This document shows positions 53,784 to 62,186 of a stretch of DNA of 64,000 nt, in pieces. The notes under the pieces were generated by a model. The model saw only the letters and a program-made list of their open reading frames with translations, was not told the DNA's origin and did no database searches. The position numbers were made by a program, and so were the translations under genes. The first letter of the stretch is position 1. Each line of letters starts with the position of its first letter. This DNA is from Streptomyces camponoticapitis (GTDB taxonomy: Bacteria; Actinomycetota; Actinomycetes; Streptomycetales; Streptomycetaceae). The stretch covers positions 142,157 to 206,156 of the forward strand of contig NZ_BMMV01000016.1 in assembly GCF_014646115.1 (NCBI RefSeq), in the 5' to 3' direction.

Positions 53784-54320
53784 TTGACCGTCGAACTGCG
53801 GGCGGGTCCGACCCCCGCCGGGGCTCCCGCCCTCGACCTCCGTCCCTGGGACGACACCGGCATCCAGCCGCTCATCGACATCTACCGCGACCCCGCGCTC
53901 CGGCGCTGGACCCGGATACCCGTCACAGGGGTCGAGGACGCGATGCACTGGCTGGAGCTCCAGCGGGACGGATGGCGTACCGGGGAGCGGCTCAGCTTCG
54001 CCGTCCGGGAATCGGACCGGATCGTGGGCCACGTCGTCGTCAAACGCTCCGCCGCACACGACGACCGCGCCGAGGTCGGCTACTGGACCGCCGCCGAGGC
54101 CCGGGGACGGGGAATCGCGACACGGGCCCTGGAGACCCTGACCGACTGGGCGTTCACCACCCTCGCCGGACTCACCCGCCTCGAACTGCTCCACCAGATC
54201 GACAACCGGGCCTCCTGCCGCGTCGCCCAGAAATCGGGCTACACCTACCACCAAACCCTTCCGGCCCGCCCCCCGTTCCCCCTGGACGGCCACCAGCACG
54301 TACGGGAGGCGCCGCGGTAG
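53784..54320 (+). CDS. GNAT-family acetyltransferase (RimJ/RimL-like)
   Basis: 178 residues from TTG at 53784, with CAGGAG upstream. Features are LDLRPWDDTGIQPLIDIYRD, EVGYWTAAEARGRGIATRAL (acetyl-CoA loop, R-G-x-G-x-A) and ELLHQIDNRASCRVAQKSGY (the N-x-x-S-x-x-x-A-x-K-x-G-Y signature of RimJ/RimL-type enzymes). It may acetylate a protein N-terminus, an amino acid or a drug; this cannot be decided here. It converges with ispE. Confidence 0.92.
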   Translation: MTVELRAGPTPAGAPALDLRPWDDTGIQPLIDIYRDPALRRWTRIPVTGVEDAMHWLELQRDGWRTGERLSFAVRESDRIVGHVVVKRSAAHDDRAEVGYWTAAEARGRGIATRALETLTDWAFTTLAGLTRLELLHQIDNRASCRVAQKSGYTYHQTLPARPPFPLDGHQHVREAPR

Positions 54321-54346
54321 GGCGGCTCCGGAGACCGGGCCGCCCT
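54319..54346. terminator. bidirectional hairpin between acetyltransferase and ispE
   Basis: AGGGCGGC / GCCGCCCT, perfect 8 bp with a 12-base loop, in the 45-bp convergent gap and overlapping the acetyltransferase stop. Confidence 0.6.
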
Positions 54347-54365
54347 CACAGGGCCGGTCCGGCCG

Positions 54366-55271
54366 TCAGGACACCACCCGCGCACCCGGCGCCGGTGACG
54401 AGGTCACCCGTGCCGTGCGGCAGTTGCCCGAGGTCAGGAGGGCCTCGGACACCGTATTCGCCGAGTCCTCGTCCTTCGTCAGGAACGCCGTCGTCGGGCC
54501 CGAGCCCGAGACCAGGGACGCCAGTGCGCCCGCCGACGTGCCCGTGGCGAGCGTTGTCGCGAGGGAGGGGCGCAGGGAGAGGGCCGCGGGCTGGAGGTCG
54601 TTGGTGAGGGTGGAGGACAGGGCCGTCGCGTCGCCCGTGCGCAGGGCCGTCAGCAGGGCCGGGTCGGCGGCGGGTGGTGGGACCTGGGACGTCGCGTTGA
54701 GGCGGTCGAACTCCGCGTAGACCGCCGGGGTCGACAGGCCGCCGTCCGCGACCGCGAACACCCAGTGGAACGTGCCGCCCACCTCCAGCGGTGTCAGCCG
54801 CTCCCCGCGCCCGACGCCGAGGGCCGCCCCGCCCAGCAGGCTGAACGGTACGTCGCTGCCCAACTCGGCGCAGATGGCGAGCAGTTCGGCCTCGGACGAG
54901 CCCAGCGACCAGAGCGCGTCACAGGCGAGCAGCGCGCCCGCGCCGTCCGCGCTGCCGCCGGCCATGCCGCCCGCGACGGGGATGTCCTTGTCGATGTGGA
55001 TATGGACGCGCGGCTCGATCCCGTGCCGCCGCGCCAGCGCGACGGCCGCCCGCGCGGCGAGGTTCGTCGCGTCGAGCGGGACCTGGTGCGCGTCCGGGCC
55101 CGCGCAGGTGATGCGCAGTTCGTCGGCCGGGCTCACGGTGATCTCGTCGTAGAGACCCACCGCGAGAAAGACGTTGGCGAGGTCGTGGAAGCCGTCGGGG
55201 CGCGCCGCGCCCACCGCCAGCTGGACGTTGACCTTCGCCGGTACCCGTACGGTCACCTCGGTGCCACTCAC
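54366..55271 (-). CDS. ispE: 4-diphosphocytidyl-2-C-methyl-D-erythritol kinase
   Basis: 301 residues from GTG at 55271, overlapping the rsmA stop (GTGA). GHMP-kinase motifs are VRVPAKVNVQLAVG (substrate loop with catalytic Lys), DIPVAGGMAGGSADGAGALL (ATP loop) and ASLVSGSGPTTAFL near the end. It performs the ATP-dependent step of the MEP isoprenoid pathway, used by actinobacteria. Last gene of the rpfB-rsmA-ispE unit. Confidence 0.96.
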   Translation of the reverse strand: MSGTEVTVRVPAKVNVQLAVGAARPDGFHDLANVFLAVGLYDEITVSPADELRITCAGPDAHQVPLDATNLAARAAVALARRHGIEPRVHIHIDKDIPVAGGMAGGSADGAGALLACDALWSLGSSEAELLAICAELGSDVPFSLLGGAALGVGRGERLTPLEVGGTFHWVFAVADGGLSTPAVYAEFDRLNATSQVPPPAADPALLTALRTGDATALSSTLTNDLQPAALSLRPSLATTLATGTSAGALASLVSGSGPTTAFLTKDEDSANTVSEALLTSGNCRTARVTSSPAPGARVVS

Positions 55272-56137
55272 GCGTGCGCTCCCTTCGACTCCGCGATACG
55301 TGCGAACTCCTCCACCGTCAGAGACTCCCCCCGCGCCTGCGGCGAGACACCCGCCGCGAGCAGTGCCGTCTCCGCCGCCGGGGCCGACCCGGCCCAGCCC
55401 GCGAGCGCCGCGCGCAGCGTCTTGCGGCGCTGTGCGAAGGCCGCGTCCACCACCGCGAAGACCTCGGTACGTGACGCGGTGGTCGTGAGCGGCTCGGCGC
55501 GCCGGACGAGCGAGACGAGGCCCGAGTCGACGTTCGGCGCGGGCCAGAACACGTTGCGGCCGATGGCGCCGGCGCGCTTGACCTCCGCGTACCAGTTGGC
55601 CTTCACCGACGGAACGCCGTAGACCTTGTTCCCCGGCGCCGCCGCGAGCCGGTCCGCGACCTCCGCCTGGACCATGATCAGGGTGCGCTCGATCGTCGGG
55701 AACTGCTCCAGCATGTGGAGCAGGACGGGCACGGCGACGTTGTACGGCAGGTTCGCCACCAGCGCCGTGGGCGTCGGGCCCGGCAGTTCGCGTACCCGCA
55801 TCGCGTCCGCGTGCACCAGCGAGAAGCGGGCGGCGCGGTCCGGCATCCGGGCCTCGACCGTACGCGGCAGCGCGGCGGCGAGGATGTCGTCGATCTCGAC
55901 GGCCGTCACATGCGCGGCCGCCTCCAGGAGCGCCAGCGTCAGCGAGCCGAGCCCGGGGCCCACCTCCACGACCACGTCGTCCGGCCGCACACCGGCCGTA
56001 CGCACGATCCGGCGGACGGTGTTGGCGTCGATGACGAAGTTCTGGCCGCGCTGCTTCGTGGGCCGCACGCCCAGTGCGGCGGCCAGCTCGCGGATGTCTG
56101 CGGGGCCCAGGAGGGCGTCGGGCTCTGTGGTGCTCAC
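55268..56137 (-). CDS. rsmA: 16S rRNA dimethyladenosine transferase
   Basis: 289 residues from GTG at 56137, overlapping the rpfB stop (GTGA). KQRGQNFVIDANTVRRIV opens the fold. VVEVGPGLGSLTLALLEAAA is the SAM loop, VTAVEID the acidic post-I strand, and LVANLPYNVAVPVL the NLPY catalytic motif that positions adenine. It dimethylates two adjacent adenines in helix 45 of 16S rRNA. Formerly ksgA; loss gives kasugamycin resistance in many bacteria. Confidence 0.97.
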   Translation of the reverse strand: MSTTEPDALLGPADIRELAAALGVRPTKQRGQNFVIDANTVRRIVRTAGVRPDDVVVEVGPGLGSLTLALLEAAAHVTAVEIDDILAAALPRTVEARMPDRAARFSLVHADAMRVRELPGPTPTALVANLPYNVAVPVLLHMLEQFPTIERTLIMVQAEVADRLAAAPGNKVYGVPSVKANWYAEVKRAGAIGRNVFWPAPNVDSGLVSLVRRAEPLTTTASRTEVFAVVDAAFAQRRKTLRAALAGWAGSAPAAETALLAAGVSPQARGESLTVEEFARIAESKGAHA

Positions 56138-57477
56138 CCGTGCAGCCTACGGCCGCAGTGCGGCCACGGACTCGCCCCCCTTTGCACGTAGAGCTTCTTC
56201 GCCCGCATCGTCTGCTCCCCCGCCGACGCGTCCTGCGGGCGTCCGCTGCCGCCGAGGGACTGCCAGGTGCCGGTGTCGAACTGGTAGAGCCCTCCGTACG
56301 TCCCCGAGGGGTCGACCGCGTCCGGCCGGCCGCCCGACTCGCAGGCGGCGAGCCCGGCCCAGTCGAGTCCGTCGGCGCCCGCGACGGAGGCCGGGCGCTG
56401 CTTCGTACCGACACTGATCCGCTGGGTCACGGGCGCGCGGACGATCGTCTCGGAGATCTGGCGGGGCTTCTGCCTCACCCCGTTGACGGCACGCACCGTG
56501 TAGGTGAGACGGCGCGTCCCCTGCTCGCCCTGGCGCGTGACGACCTCCGTGCCGGTGAACAGCGAGGGGTCCTGGATCCGTTCGGTGGCGTACGGGACGG
56601 CCTCGTCCCGGACGATCTCGTGGCGGGTGATCCGCATCACGGTGATCGTCTGGCCGTCGCGGGGGAAGCTCTCGGGCCGTACGGAGGTGGTGTCCTGGCC
56701 GTGCAGGGCCAGCCCGGCGTGGGCCAGGGCCTCGCGGACCGTCGCGGCGTTCGTACGGATGGTGTGCTCGCGCCCGTCGGCCATGAAGGTGACGGTGCGC
56801 TCCGTCAGGACGGCGAGCGCGAGCCCGCTGCGGGGGATCGCGGACGAGCGCGAGACGGAGAGGAGGGCGCCCTGCGCGCGTACGCCGAGCTGCCGCAGCG
56901 CGCCGTCGACGGTCTCGGCGGTCGTCCAGATCTGGCGGCGCCGGCCGTCGAGGGTGAGCATGACGGGGCGGCCGTGGCGGACGACCACCGTGTCGCCGTC
57001 GGTGAGTTCGGCGCCCCGGCCGGGGGCGACGAGATCGTGCTCGCCGATCCTGACGCCCTCGTCGGCGAGGAGTTCGTCCACGTCGTCGGCGAAGGTGTGG
57101 AGGGTGCGCGGGGTGCCGTCGACGCTGAGCCTGACAGCCTTGTCGTCGGCGACGAAGGCGGAGGTGCCGCCGGCCAGGACGGCGACGACGAGGGCCTGCG
57201 GGACGAGACGGCGGCGGGAGGCTCGGCCGGGATCGGGGCCGGCGTCGAGATCGGCGTCGGCGTCGGCGTCGAGATCGGCGTCGGAGCTCGCGTCGAGATC
57301 GGGTACCGGGTCCGCGCAGACGACGGGCGGTGGCTGCTGGTGCGGGACGGGCCTCGTCTCCGGCAGGGTGAACCACGGCACGGTGAACCACGGCACGGTA
57401 GGCGCCGGTTCGGGGCGGGGCCATACCTCGCGATGCCCGCCACGTCCGGCACGGTGACTGCCCTGCGCACTGCTCAT
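56134..57477 (-). CDS. rpfB: resuscitation-promoting factor, RpfB type
   Basis: 447 residues from ATG at 57477. The cytoplasmic N-terminus of about 90 residues has short repeats (VPWFTVPWFTLPE; a D-A-D-L run). A membrane helix or signal anchor follows (LVPQALVVAVLAGGTSAFVA, about 91-110). Three DUF348 domains come next (VRLSVDGTPRTLHTFADDVD, VMLTLDGRRRQIWTTAETVD, VTFMADGREHTIRTNAATVR), then a G5 domain (EAVPYATERIQDPSLFTGTE through KPRQISETIVRAPV). It ends with the lysozyme-like Rpf domain DWAGLAACESGGRPDAVDPS with the catalytic Glu, and YGGLYQFDTGTWQSLGG. It cleaves peptidoglycan at the cell surface to promote spore germination or regrowth. Confidence 0.96.
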   Translation of the reverse strand: MSSAQGSHRAGRGGHREVWPRPEPAPTVPWFTVPWFTLPETRPVPHQQPPPVVCADPVPDLDASSDADLDADADADLDAGPDPGRASRRRLVPQALVVAVLAGGTSAFVADDKAVRLSVDGTPRTLHTFADDVDELLADEGVRIGEHDLVAPGRGAELTDGDTVVVRHGRPVMLTLDGRRRQIWTTAETVDGALRQLGVRAQGALLSVSRSSAIPRSGLALAVLTERTVTFMADGREHTIRTNAATVREALAHAGLALHGQDTTSVRPESFPRDGQTITVMRITRHEIVRDEAVPYATERIQDPSLFTGTEVVTRQGEQGTRRLTYTVRAVNGVRQKPRQISETIVRAPVTQRISVGTKQRPASVAGADGLDWAGLAACESGGRPDAVDPSGTYGGLYQFDTGTWQSLGGSGRPQDASAGEQTMRAKKLYVQRGASPWPHCGRRLHG

Positions 57478-57638
57478 GACGCTCGACGCTCCACAAGTCC
57501 GGTCCGGCCCCCACCCGATGCCCGGCGGACACTAGCGGAGCGATCGTCACTCTCCAAAGCAGCACGACTACAAGGCGTAGCTGTTCGAACGCCGCCGGCG
57601 CCTCCCCGGCCGGGCCGGACCGACCGGGACCAGCCGTC

Positions 57639-58523
57639 TCAGTAGCCGAAAGCGCGCGCCGTGTTGGCCGAAATGGCCGTCGCCATCGCGTCCTCGCCGA
57701 TCCCCCGGACTTCCGCCATCGCGCGCACCGTGACCGGAATCAGATACGGCGCATTGGGCCGTCCCCGGTACGGAACGGGCGTCAGAAAGGGTGCGTCCGT
57801 CTCGACCAGAACGAGTTCGAGCGGAGCCACGGCCAACGCCTCACGCAAGGGACGCGCGTTTTTGAACGTCATATTTCCCGCGAAGGACATGAAGTAGCCT
57901 GCGGCGGCACAGATTTCGGCCATTTCCGCATCGCCCGAATAGCAGTGGAAAATGGTCCGCTCCGGAGCGCCTTCGTCGGCGAGGACGCGCAACACATCGG
58001 CGTGCGCGTCACGGTCGTGGATCACGAGCGCTTTTCCGTGCCGTTTGGCGATCTCGATATGCGCGCGGAACGAGCGTTCCTGCGCGGTCATCCCGTCGGG
58101 CCCCGTACGGAAGAAGTCGAGCCCGGTCTCGCCGACGGCCAGCACCGGAGCGAGGGCGGCCAGCCTGTCGATCTCGCTGAGCGCGTCGTCCAGGGCCGCG
58201 TCACCGCCGGCCTCGCGCACGCCCTGGCGCGACCAGCCGTCGGGGTCGCCGTGGACGATGCGCGGCGCCTCGTTGGGATGCAGCGCGACAGCCGCGTGCA
58301 CGGACGCGTGCGCGGCGGCCGTCTCGGCCGCCCAGCGGGACCCCTTCACGTCGCAGCCCACCTGGACGACGGTCGGCACTCCTACGGAGGCGGCCTTGGC
58401 GAGGGCCTCCGTGACGGTGCCGCTCTGCATGTCCAGATGGGTGTGCGAATCGGCGACCGGCACTCGCAGCGGTTCGGGTGCCGGCGGCGCTTGGTCGGAG
58501 CGTGTGGCGCTTTTCGGGCTCAT
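57639..58523 (-). CDS. tatD: TatD-family metal-dependent hydrolase (DNase)
   Basis: 294 residues from ATG at 58523; the longer frame upstream is not supported. Metal-binding residues are visible: VADSHTHLDMQ (HxH), VGETGLDFFR (Glu), LVIHDRDAHAD (His), TIFHCYSGD (His) and VLVETDAPFLTPVPYRG (Asp). Family members are 3'-5' exonucleases or quality-control nucleases acting in the cytoplasm. It lies upstream of rpfB on the same strand, with 161 bp between. Confidence 0.95.
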   Translation of the reverse strand: MSPKSATRSDQAPPAPEPLRVPVADSHTHLDMQSGTVTEALAKAASVGVPTVVQVGCDVKGSRWAAETAAAHASVHAAVALHPNEAPRIVHGDPDGWSRQGVREAGGDAALDDALSEIDRLAALAPVLAVGETGLDFFRTGPDGMTAQERSFRAHIEIAKRHGKALVIHDRDAHADVLRVLADEGAPERTIFHCYSGDAEMAEICAAAGYFMSFAGNMTFKNARPLREALAVAPLELVLVETDAPFLTPVPYRGRPNAPYLIPVTVRAMAEVRGIGEDAMATAISANTARAFGY

Positions 58524-58618
58524 GGGCACGATCGTACGAGGACCGCGCCCGCCGGTCCCGGGCAGCCGGGCGCTGTCCGGTGGCCCGAGCGGCCTGCCCG
58601 CGGTGGAACCCGAGCGGC

Positions 58619-59098
58619 CTACCTGCGGTGGAAGGGGTGCAGCAGATCGGAGAGATGCCAGTGGTGGGCCGGCTTCCCCTGCGCGTTCTCGGCCACGGCG
58701 GCGATCGCCGCCCCGCCCGCCTCGTTCGTCACCGGTGTCGGATCCACCGGCTTCGGCACCTTCGCCGCCTTCGCGGTCTTCGCCGCCTTGGACGCCTTCG
58801 GCGCCTTCGGCGGCCTGGGCGTCCGGACGGAGTTCCCCTGCCGGCTCATCAGGGCGTGCACCGAGGACACCTGTCCCGAGCGCATGATGCGCACGACGTG
58901 GTGCCCGCAGTTGACGCACGTCGGACTCGACAGCGGTGAGGGCACCCGCAATCCGTCCGCCTTGTACACGACGAATTCCTGTCCGGAACCGTCCTTGTGG
59001 TGTTCTATGTCATACGCCTGTTCCCAGCCGTGACCGCATCGCATGCAGCAGAACGCATATGCCTCGTGGGCGACGGTGTTGCCCGTGATCTCACTCAT
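58619..59098 (-). CDS. zinc-ribbon protein with Lys/Ala-rich linker
   Basis: 159 residues, ATG at 59098. Four cysteines, CCMRCGHGW near residues 17-21 and TCVNCGHH near 61-65, look like a zinc ribbon. A Pro/Lys/Ala-rich linker follows (PPKAPKASKAAKTAKAAKVP) that is basic enough to bind nucleic acid. The C-terminus reads HHWHLSDLLHPFHRR. The family is widespread in Streptomyces by my memory but has no known function; I cannot name it. It is a single gene between tatD and rsmI. Confidence 0.85.
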   Translation of the reverse strand: MSEITGNTVAHEAYAFCCMRCGHGWEQAYDIEHHKDGSGQEFVVYKADGLRVPSPLSSPTCVNCGHHVVRIMRSGQVSSVHALMSRQGNSVRTPRPPKAPKASKAAKTAKAAKVPKPVDPTPVTNEAGGAAIAAVAENAQGKPAHHWHLSDLLHPFHRR

Positions 59099-59227
59099 GC
59101 CCAGCTCCTCTCCACTCGACCCAGTGGACGCCTATTCGGGCGGGAGCGCATCAACGCTGTCGATTAATGGCAGGCTCTTGGCCTCCTCATGCCGAAAGGG
59201 CCCGGCACACGGTCTGCGCTTTGCTTT

Positions 59228-60151
59228 TCAGGATGGTCCTTTACCGTCCCGGGGGCTTGTCCGAGCAGCATTCTTTGCCGCTACGACCGCATCGAAGACG
59301 TCGCGTTTGGGCACCCCTCCTTCCAGGGCGACAGCCGCGATCGCCTCCTTCCTGCGCTCCCCCGCCTCCTCCCTCACCCGCACCCTGCGCACCAGTTCCC
59401 CGGGGTCGGTCACGGGCGCGGGCTCCGGGGCCCCCTCGACCACGACGGTGATCTCTCCGCGTACGCCGTCGGCCGCCCACTTCGCCAGTTCACCGAGACC
59501 GCCGCGCTTCACCTCTTCGTACGTCTTGGTCAACTCGCGGCAGACGGCGGCCCGCCGCCCCGCGCCGAAGACCTCGGCCATCGCCGCGAGGGTGTCGTCG
59601 AGCCGGTGCGGCGCCTCGAAGTAGACGAGGGTGCGGCGCTCGTCGGCGGCCTCGCGGAGCTTCACCAGCCGTTCGCCCGCCTTCCGCGGCAGGAACCCCT
59701 CGAAGCAGAAGCGGTCCACGGGCAGACCTGAGAGGGCCAGCGCGGTCAGTACGGCGGAAGGACCCGGCACCGCGGTCACCCTGATGTCGCGCTCGACGGC
59801 CGCCGCCACCAGCCGGTAACCGGGGTCGGAGACGGACGGCATCCCCGCGTCCGTCACCAGGAGCACGCGGGCGCCGCCGGCCAGCGCCTCCACGAGTTCC
59901 GGCGTACGGGCGCTCTCGTTGCCCTCGAAGTACGACACGACGCGGCCCGTGGTCCGCACGCCGAGCGCCTGCGTGAGCCTGCGCAGCCGCCGGGTGTCCT
60001 CGGCGGCGACGACGTCCGCCGCCGCGAGCTCGGTGGCGAGGCGCGGCGGGGCGTCGGAGGTGTCGCCGATGGGGGTCCCGGCGAGGACGAGAACGCCGGC
60101 CGGGGCCGCGGGGGCCGTTCCGCTGGGGGGCACAGTAGTCACGTACGCCAT
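59228..60151 (-). CDS. rsmI: 16S rRNA (cytidine-1402-2'-O)-methyltransferase
   Basis: 307 residues from ATG at 60151; GTG at 60142 is possible. The much longer open frame continuing to 62035 is an antisense shadow of pmt. Family blocks are VLVLAGTPIGDTSDAPPRLA (normally GTPIGNL.D), VVAAEDTRRLRRLTQALGV, VSYFEGNESARTPELVEAL, LVTDAGMPSVSDPGYRLV and AVPGPSAVLTALALSGLPVD. It methylates C1402 in the ribosomal P site. It is divergent from pmt, with 156 bp between the starts. Confidence 0.96.
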   Translation of the reverse strand: MAYVTTVPPSGTAPAAPAGVLVLAGTPIGDTSDAPPRLATELAAADVVAAEDTRRLRRLTQALGVRTTGRVVSYFEGNESARTPELVEALAGGARVLLVTDAGMPSVSDPGYRLVAAAVERDIRVTAVPGPSAVLTALALSGLPVDRFCFEGFLPRKAGERLVKLREAADERRTLVYFEAPHRLDDTLAAMAEVFGAGRRAAVCRELTKTYEEVKRGGLGELAKWAADGVRGEITVVVEGAPEPAPVTDPGELVRRVRVREEAGERRKEAIAAVALEGGVPKRDVFDAVVAAKNAARTSPRDGKGPS

Positions 60152-60307
60152 CCTCGCAGGGCACCCTCCGCACCGGGGCCGCCGCCGTGTCCCCACCCGG
60201 TCCGCCCCTGGTCCGCGCCGGTGTCCGCGCCCGGTTCGCGTCCGCTCCGCCCCCGTGTCCGCGCCCGTGTGCCCACGACCCGCAGTCGCGTTCCCTACGA
60301 TGGCGCG

Positions 60308-62029
60308 GTGACCAGTACTGCGCCAGAAGCCCTCCAGGGTCGTGACGCCGAGGACAGGCCGCCGTCGTGGCCCCAGCGCCTGCGGCGGTTCGGCTATGCG
60401 CCGAGACCGGTGATCGGGCTGCGCGAGCGGCTGGTCCCGCCGTACACGGAGCCGTCGACACGCCTGTGGATCGTGCTCGGCGTACGGCCGCTGCTCGCCG
60501 ACCGGCTGATCCGCTGGTCCGCGTGGACGGGGCCGCTGCTGGTCGCGCTGGTCGCCGGACTGATGCGGTTCTGGCATCTGGGCAGCCCCAAGGCGGTGAT
60601 ATTCGACGAGACGTACTACGCGAAGGACTCGTGGGCGCTCGTCAAGCAGGGGTACGAGGGCAGCTGGCCCAAGGACGTCGACAAGCTGATCCTGGCCGAC
60701 CCCTCGACGGTCCCGGTGCCGACCGACCCCGGCTATGTGGTGCACCCGCCGGTCGGCAAGTGGATCATCGGGCTCGGCGAGCTGATGTTCGGCTTCGACC
60801 CGTTCGGCTGGCGCTTCATGGTGGCCGTCCTCGGCACGCTCTCCGTACTGATGCTGTGCCGTATCGGCCGCCGGCTGTTCCGTTCGACGTTCCTGGGCTG
60901 TCTGGCGGGCGGGCTGCTCGCCGTCGACGGACTGCACTTCGTGATGAGCCGCACCGCCCTGCTCGACCTGGTGCTGATGTTCTTCGTCCTGGCCGCGTTC
61001 GGCTGTCTGCTGCTCGACAGGGACTGGGCGCGAAGGCGGTTCGCCGACGCGCTGCCGGTGGACGCCGAGGGGGTGCTGCGCCCGGACGCGGCCATCGCCG
61101 GGGGGCTGCGGCTGGGCTGGCGGCCGTGGCGTATCGCCGCCGGTCTGATGCTGGGTCTCGCGTTCGCGACGAAGTGGAACGGCCTCTACATCCTGGCCGC
61201 GTTCGGCCTGCTCACCGTCTTCTGGGACGTGGGCGCGCGGCGCACCGCCGGCGCCGTACGCCCGTATTCCGCCGTCCTCAAGCGCGACCTGCTGCCGGCC
61301 TTCGTCTCGACGGTCCCGGTCGCGATCGTCACGTACATCGCCTCCTGGACCGGCTGGATCGTCACCGACAAGGGGTACTTCCGGGACTGGGCCGCCGGCG
61401 AGGGCCGGGGCGGGATGTGGTCCTGGCTGCCGGACTGGCTGCGCAGCCTCTGGCACTACGAGACCGAGGTCTACAGCTTCCACGTCAATCTGACCTCCGG
61501 GCACACCTACCAGTCGAACCCCTGGAGCTGGATCGTCCTGGGCCGCCCGGTCTCGTACTTCTACGAGGACCCGAGGGGCGGTACGGAGGGCTGCACGGCG
61601 GCGCCCGCGGACAAGTGCGCCCAGGAGGTCCTGGCGATCGGCACGCCCCTGCTCTGGTGGGCGGCGTGCTTCGCGCTCCTGTACGTGCTGTGGCGCTGGT
61701 TCTTCCGCCGCGACTGGCGCGCGGGCGCGATCGCCTGCGGGGTGGCGGCGGGCTGGGTCCCCTGGTTCTTCTACCAGGAACGCACGATCTTCCTCTTCTA
61801 CGCGGTGGTCTTCGTTCCGTTCCTCTGTCTGGCGGTCTCGATGATGATCGGCGCCATGCTGGGCCCGGCGGGCTCGGACGAGAGACGCAGAACGATCGGC
61901 GCGGTCGGGGCGGGCGTTCTGGTGCTGCTGATCGTGTGGAACTTCATCTATTTCTGGCCCGTCTTCACGGGGCAGACGATCCCGGTCGATGGCTGGCAGG
62001 ACCGGATGTGGTTCGACACCTGGGTGTAG
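60308..62029 (+). CDS. pmt: protein O-mannosyltransferase
   Basis: 573 residues from GTG at 60308. About ten membrane helices. After the first helix, AVIFDETYYAKDSWALVKQG carries the catalytic Asp-Glu pair of the GT-C PMT family; VHPPVGKWIIGLGELMFGFD is the next conserved block. RTALLDLVLMFFVLAAFGCL and AFATKWNGLYILAAFGLLTV follow. The C-terminal domain shows YHxN-like SNPWSWIVLGRPVSYFYEDP. It transfers mannose from polyprenyl-phosphate mannose to Ser/Thr of secreted proteins; in S. coelicolor Pmt is needed for phiC31 infection and cell-wall antibiotic tolerance. Confidence 0.96.
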   Translation: MTSTAPEALQGRDAEDRPPSWPQRLRRFGYAPRPVIGLRERLVPPYTEPSTRLWIVLGVRPLLADRLIRWSAWTGPLLVALVAGLMRFWHLGSPKAVIFDETYYAKDSWALVKQGYEGSWPKDVDKLILADPSTVPVPTDPGYVVHPPVGKWIIGLGELMFGFDPFGWRFMVAVLGTLSVLMLCRIGRRLFRSTFLGCLAGGLLAVDGLHFVMSRTALLDLVLMFFVLAAFGCLLLDRDWARRRFADALPVDAEGVLRPDAAIAGGLRLGWRPWRIAAGLMLGLAFATKWNGLYILAAFGLLTVFWDVGARRTAGAVRPYSAVLKRDLLPAFVSTVPVAIVTYIASWTGWIVTDKGYFRDWAAGEGRGGMWSWLPDWLRSLWHYETEVYSFHVNLTSGHTYQSNPWSWIVLGRPVSYFYEDPRGGTEGCTAAPADKCAQEVLAIGTPLLWWAACFALLYVLWRWFFRRDWRAGAIACGVAAGWVPWFFYQERTIFLFYAVVFVPFLCLAVSMMIGAMLGPAGSDERRRTIGAVGAGVLVLLIVWNFIYFWPVFTGQTIPVDGWQDRMWFDTWV

Positions 62030-62186
62030 TCGCACCGGGTCCTCGGCGGGCGGTGACGTGGGTGCGTCGCGGTCCGATAACAGCCCCTCATCCGTTCACT
62101 CTCGTCCCGTAGAGTGCGAAATCATCGCTCCTTGAACACGTTCAAAAACGTGGCCGGGGGCGCTCCTGGGGGAGGGGACCGCGCTC

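Noticed and set aside
54366..56414. Long frame joining ispE to upstream sequence (682 codons)
   Set aside because: The part upstream of 55271 is antisense-frame read-through of rsmA; the GTGA overlap marks the true start.
60152..62035. Extension of the rsmI frame by more than 600 codons
   Set aside because: RsmI is normally about 280-300 residues and the ATG at 60151 gives 307. The extension is antisense to pmt.
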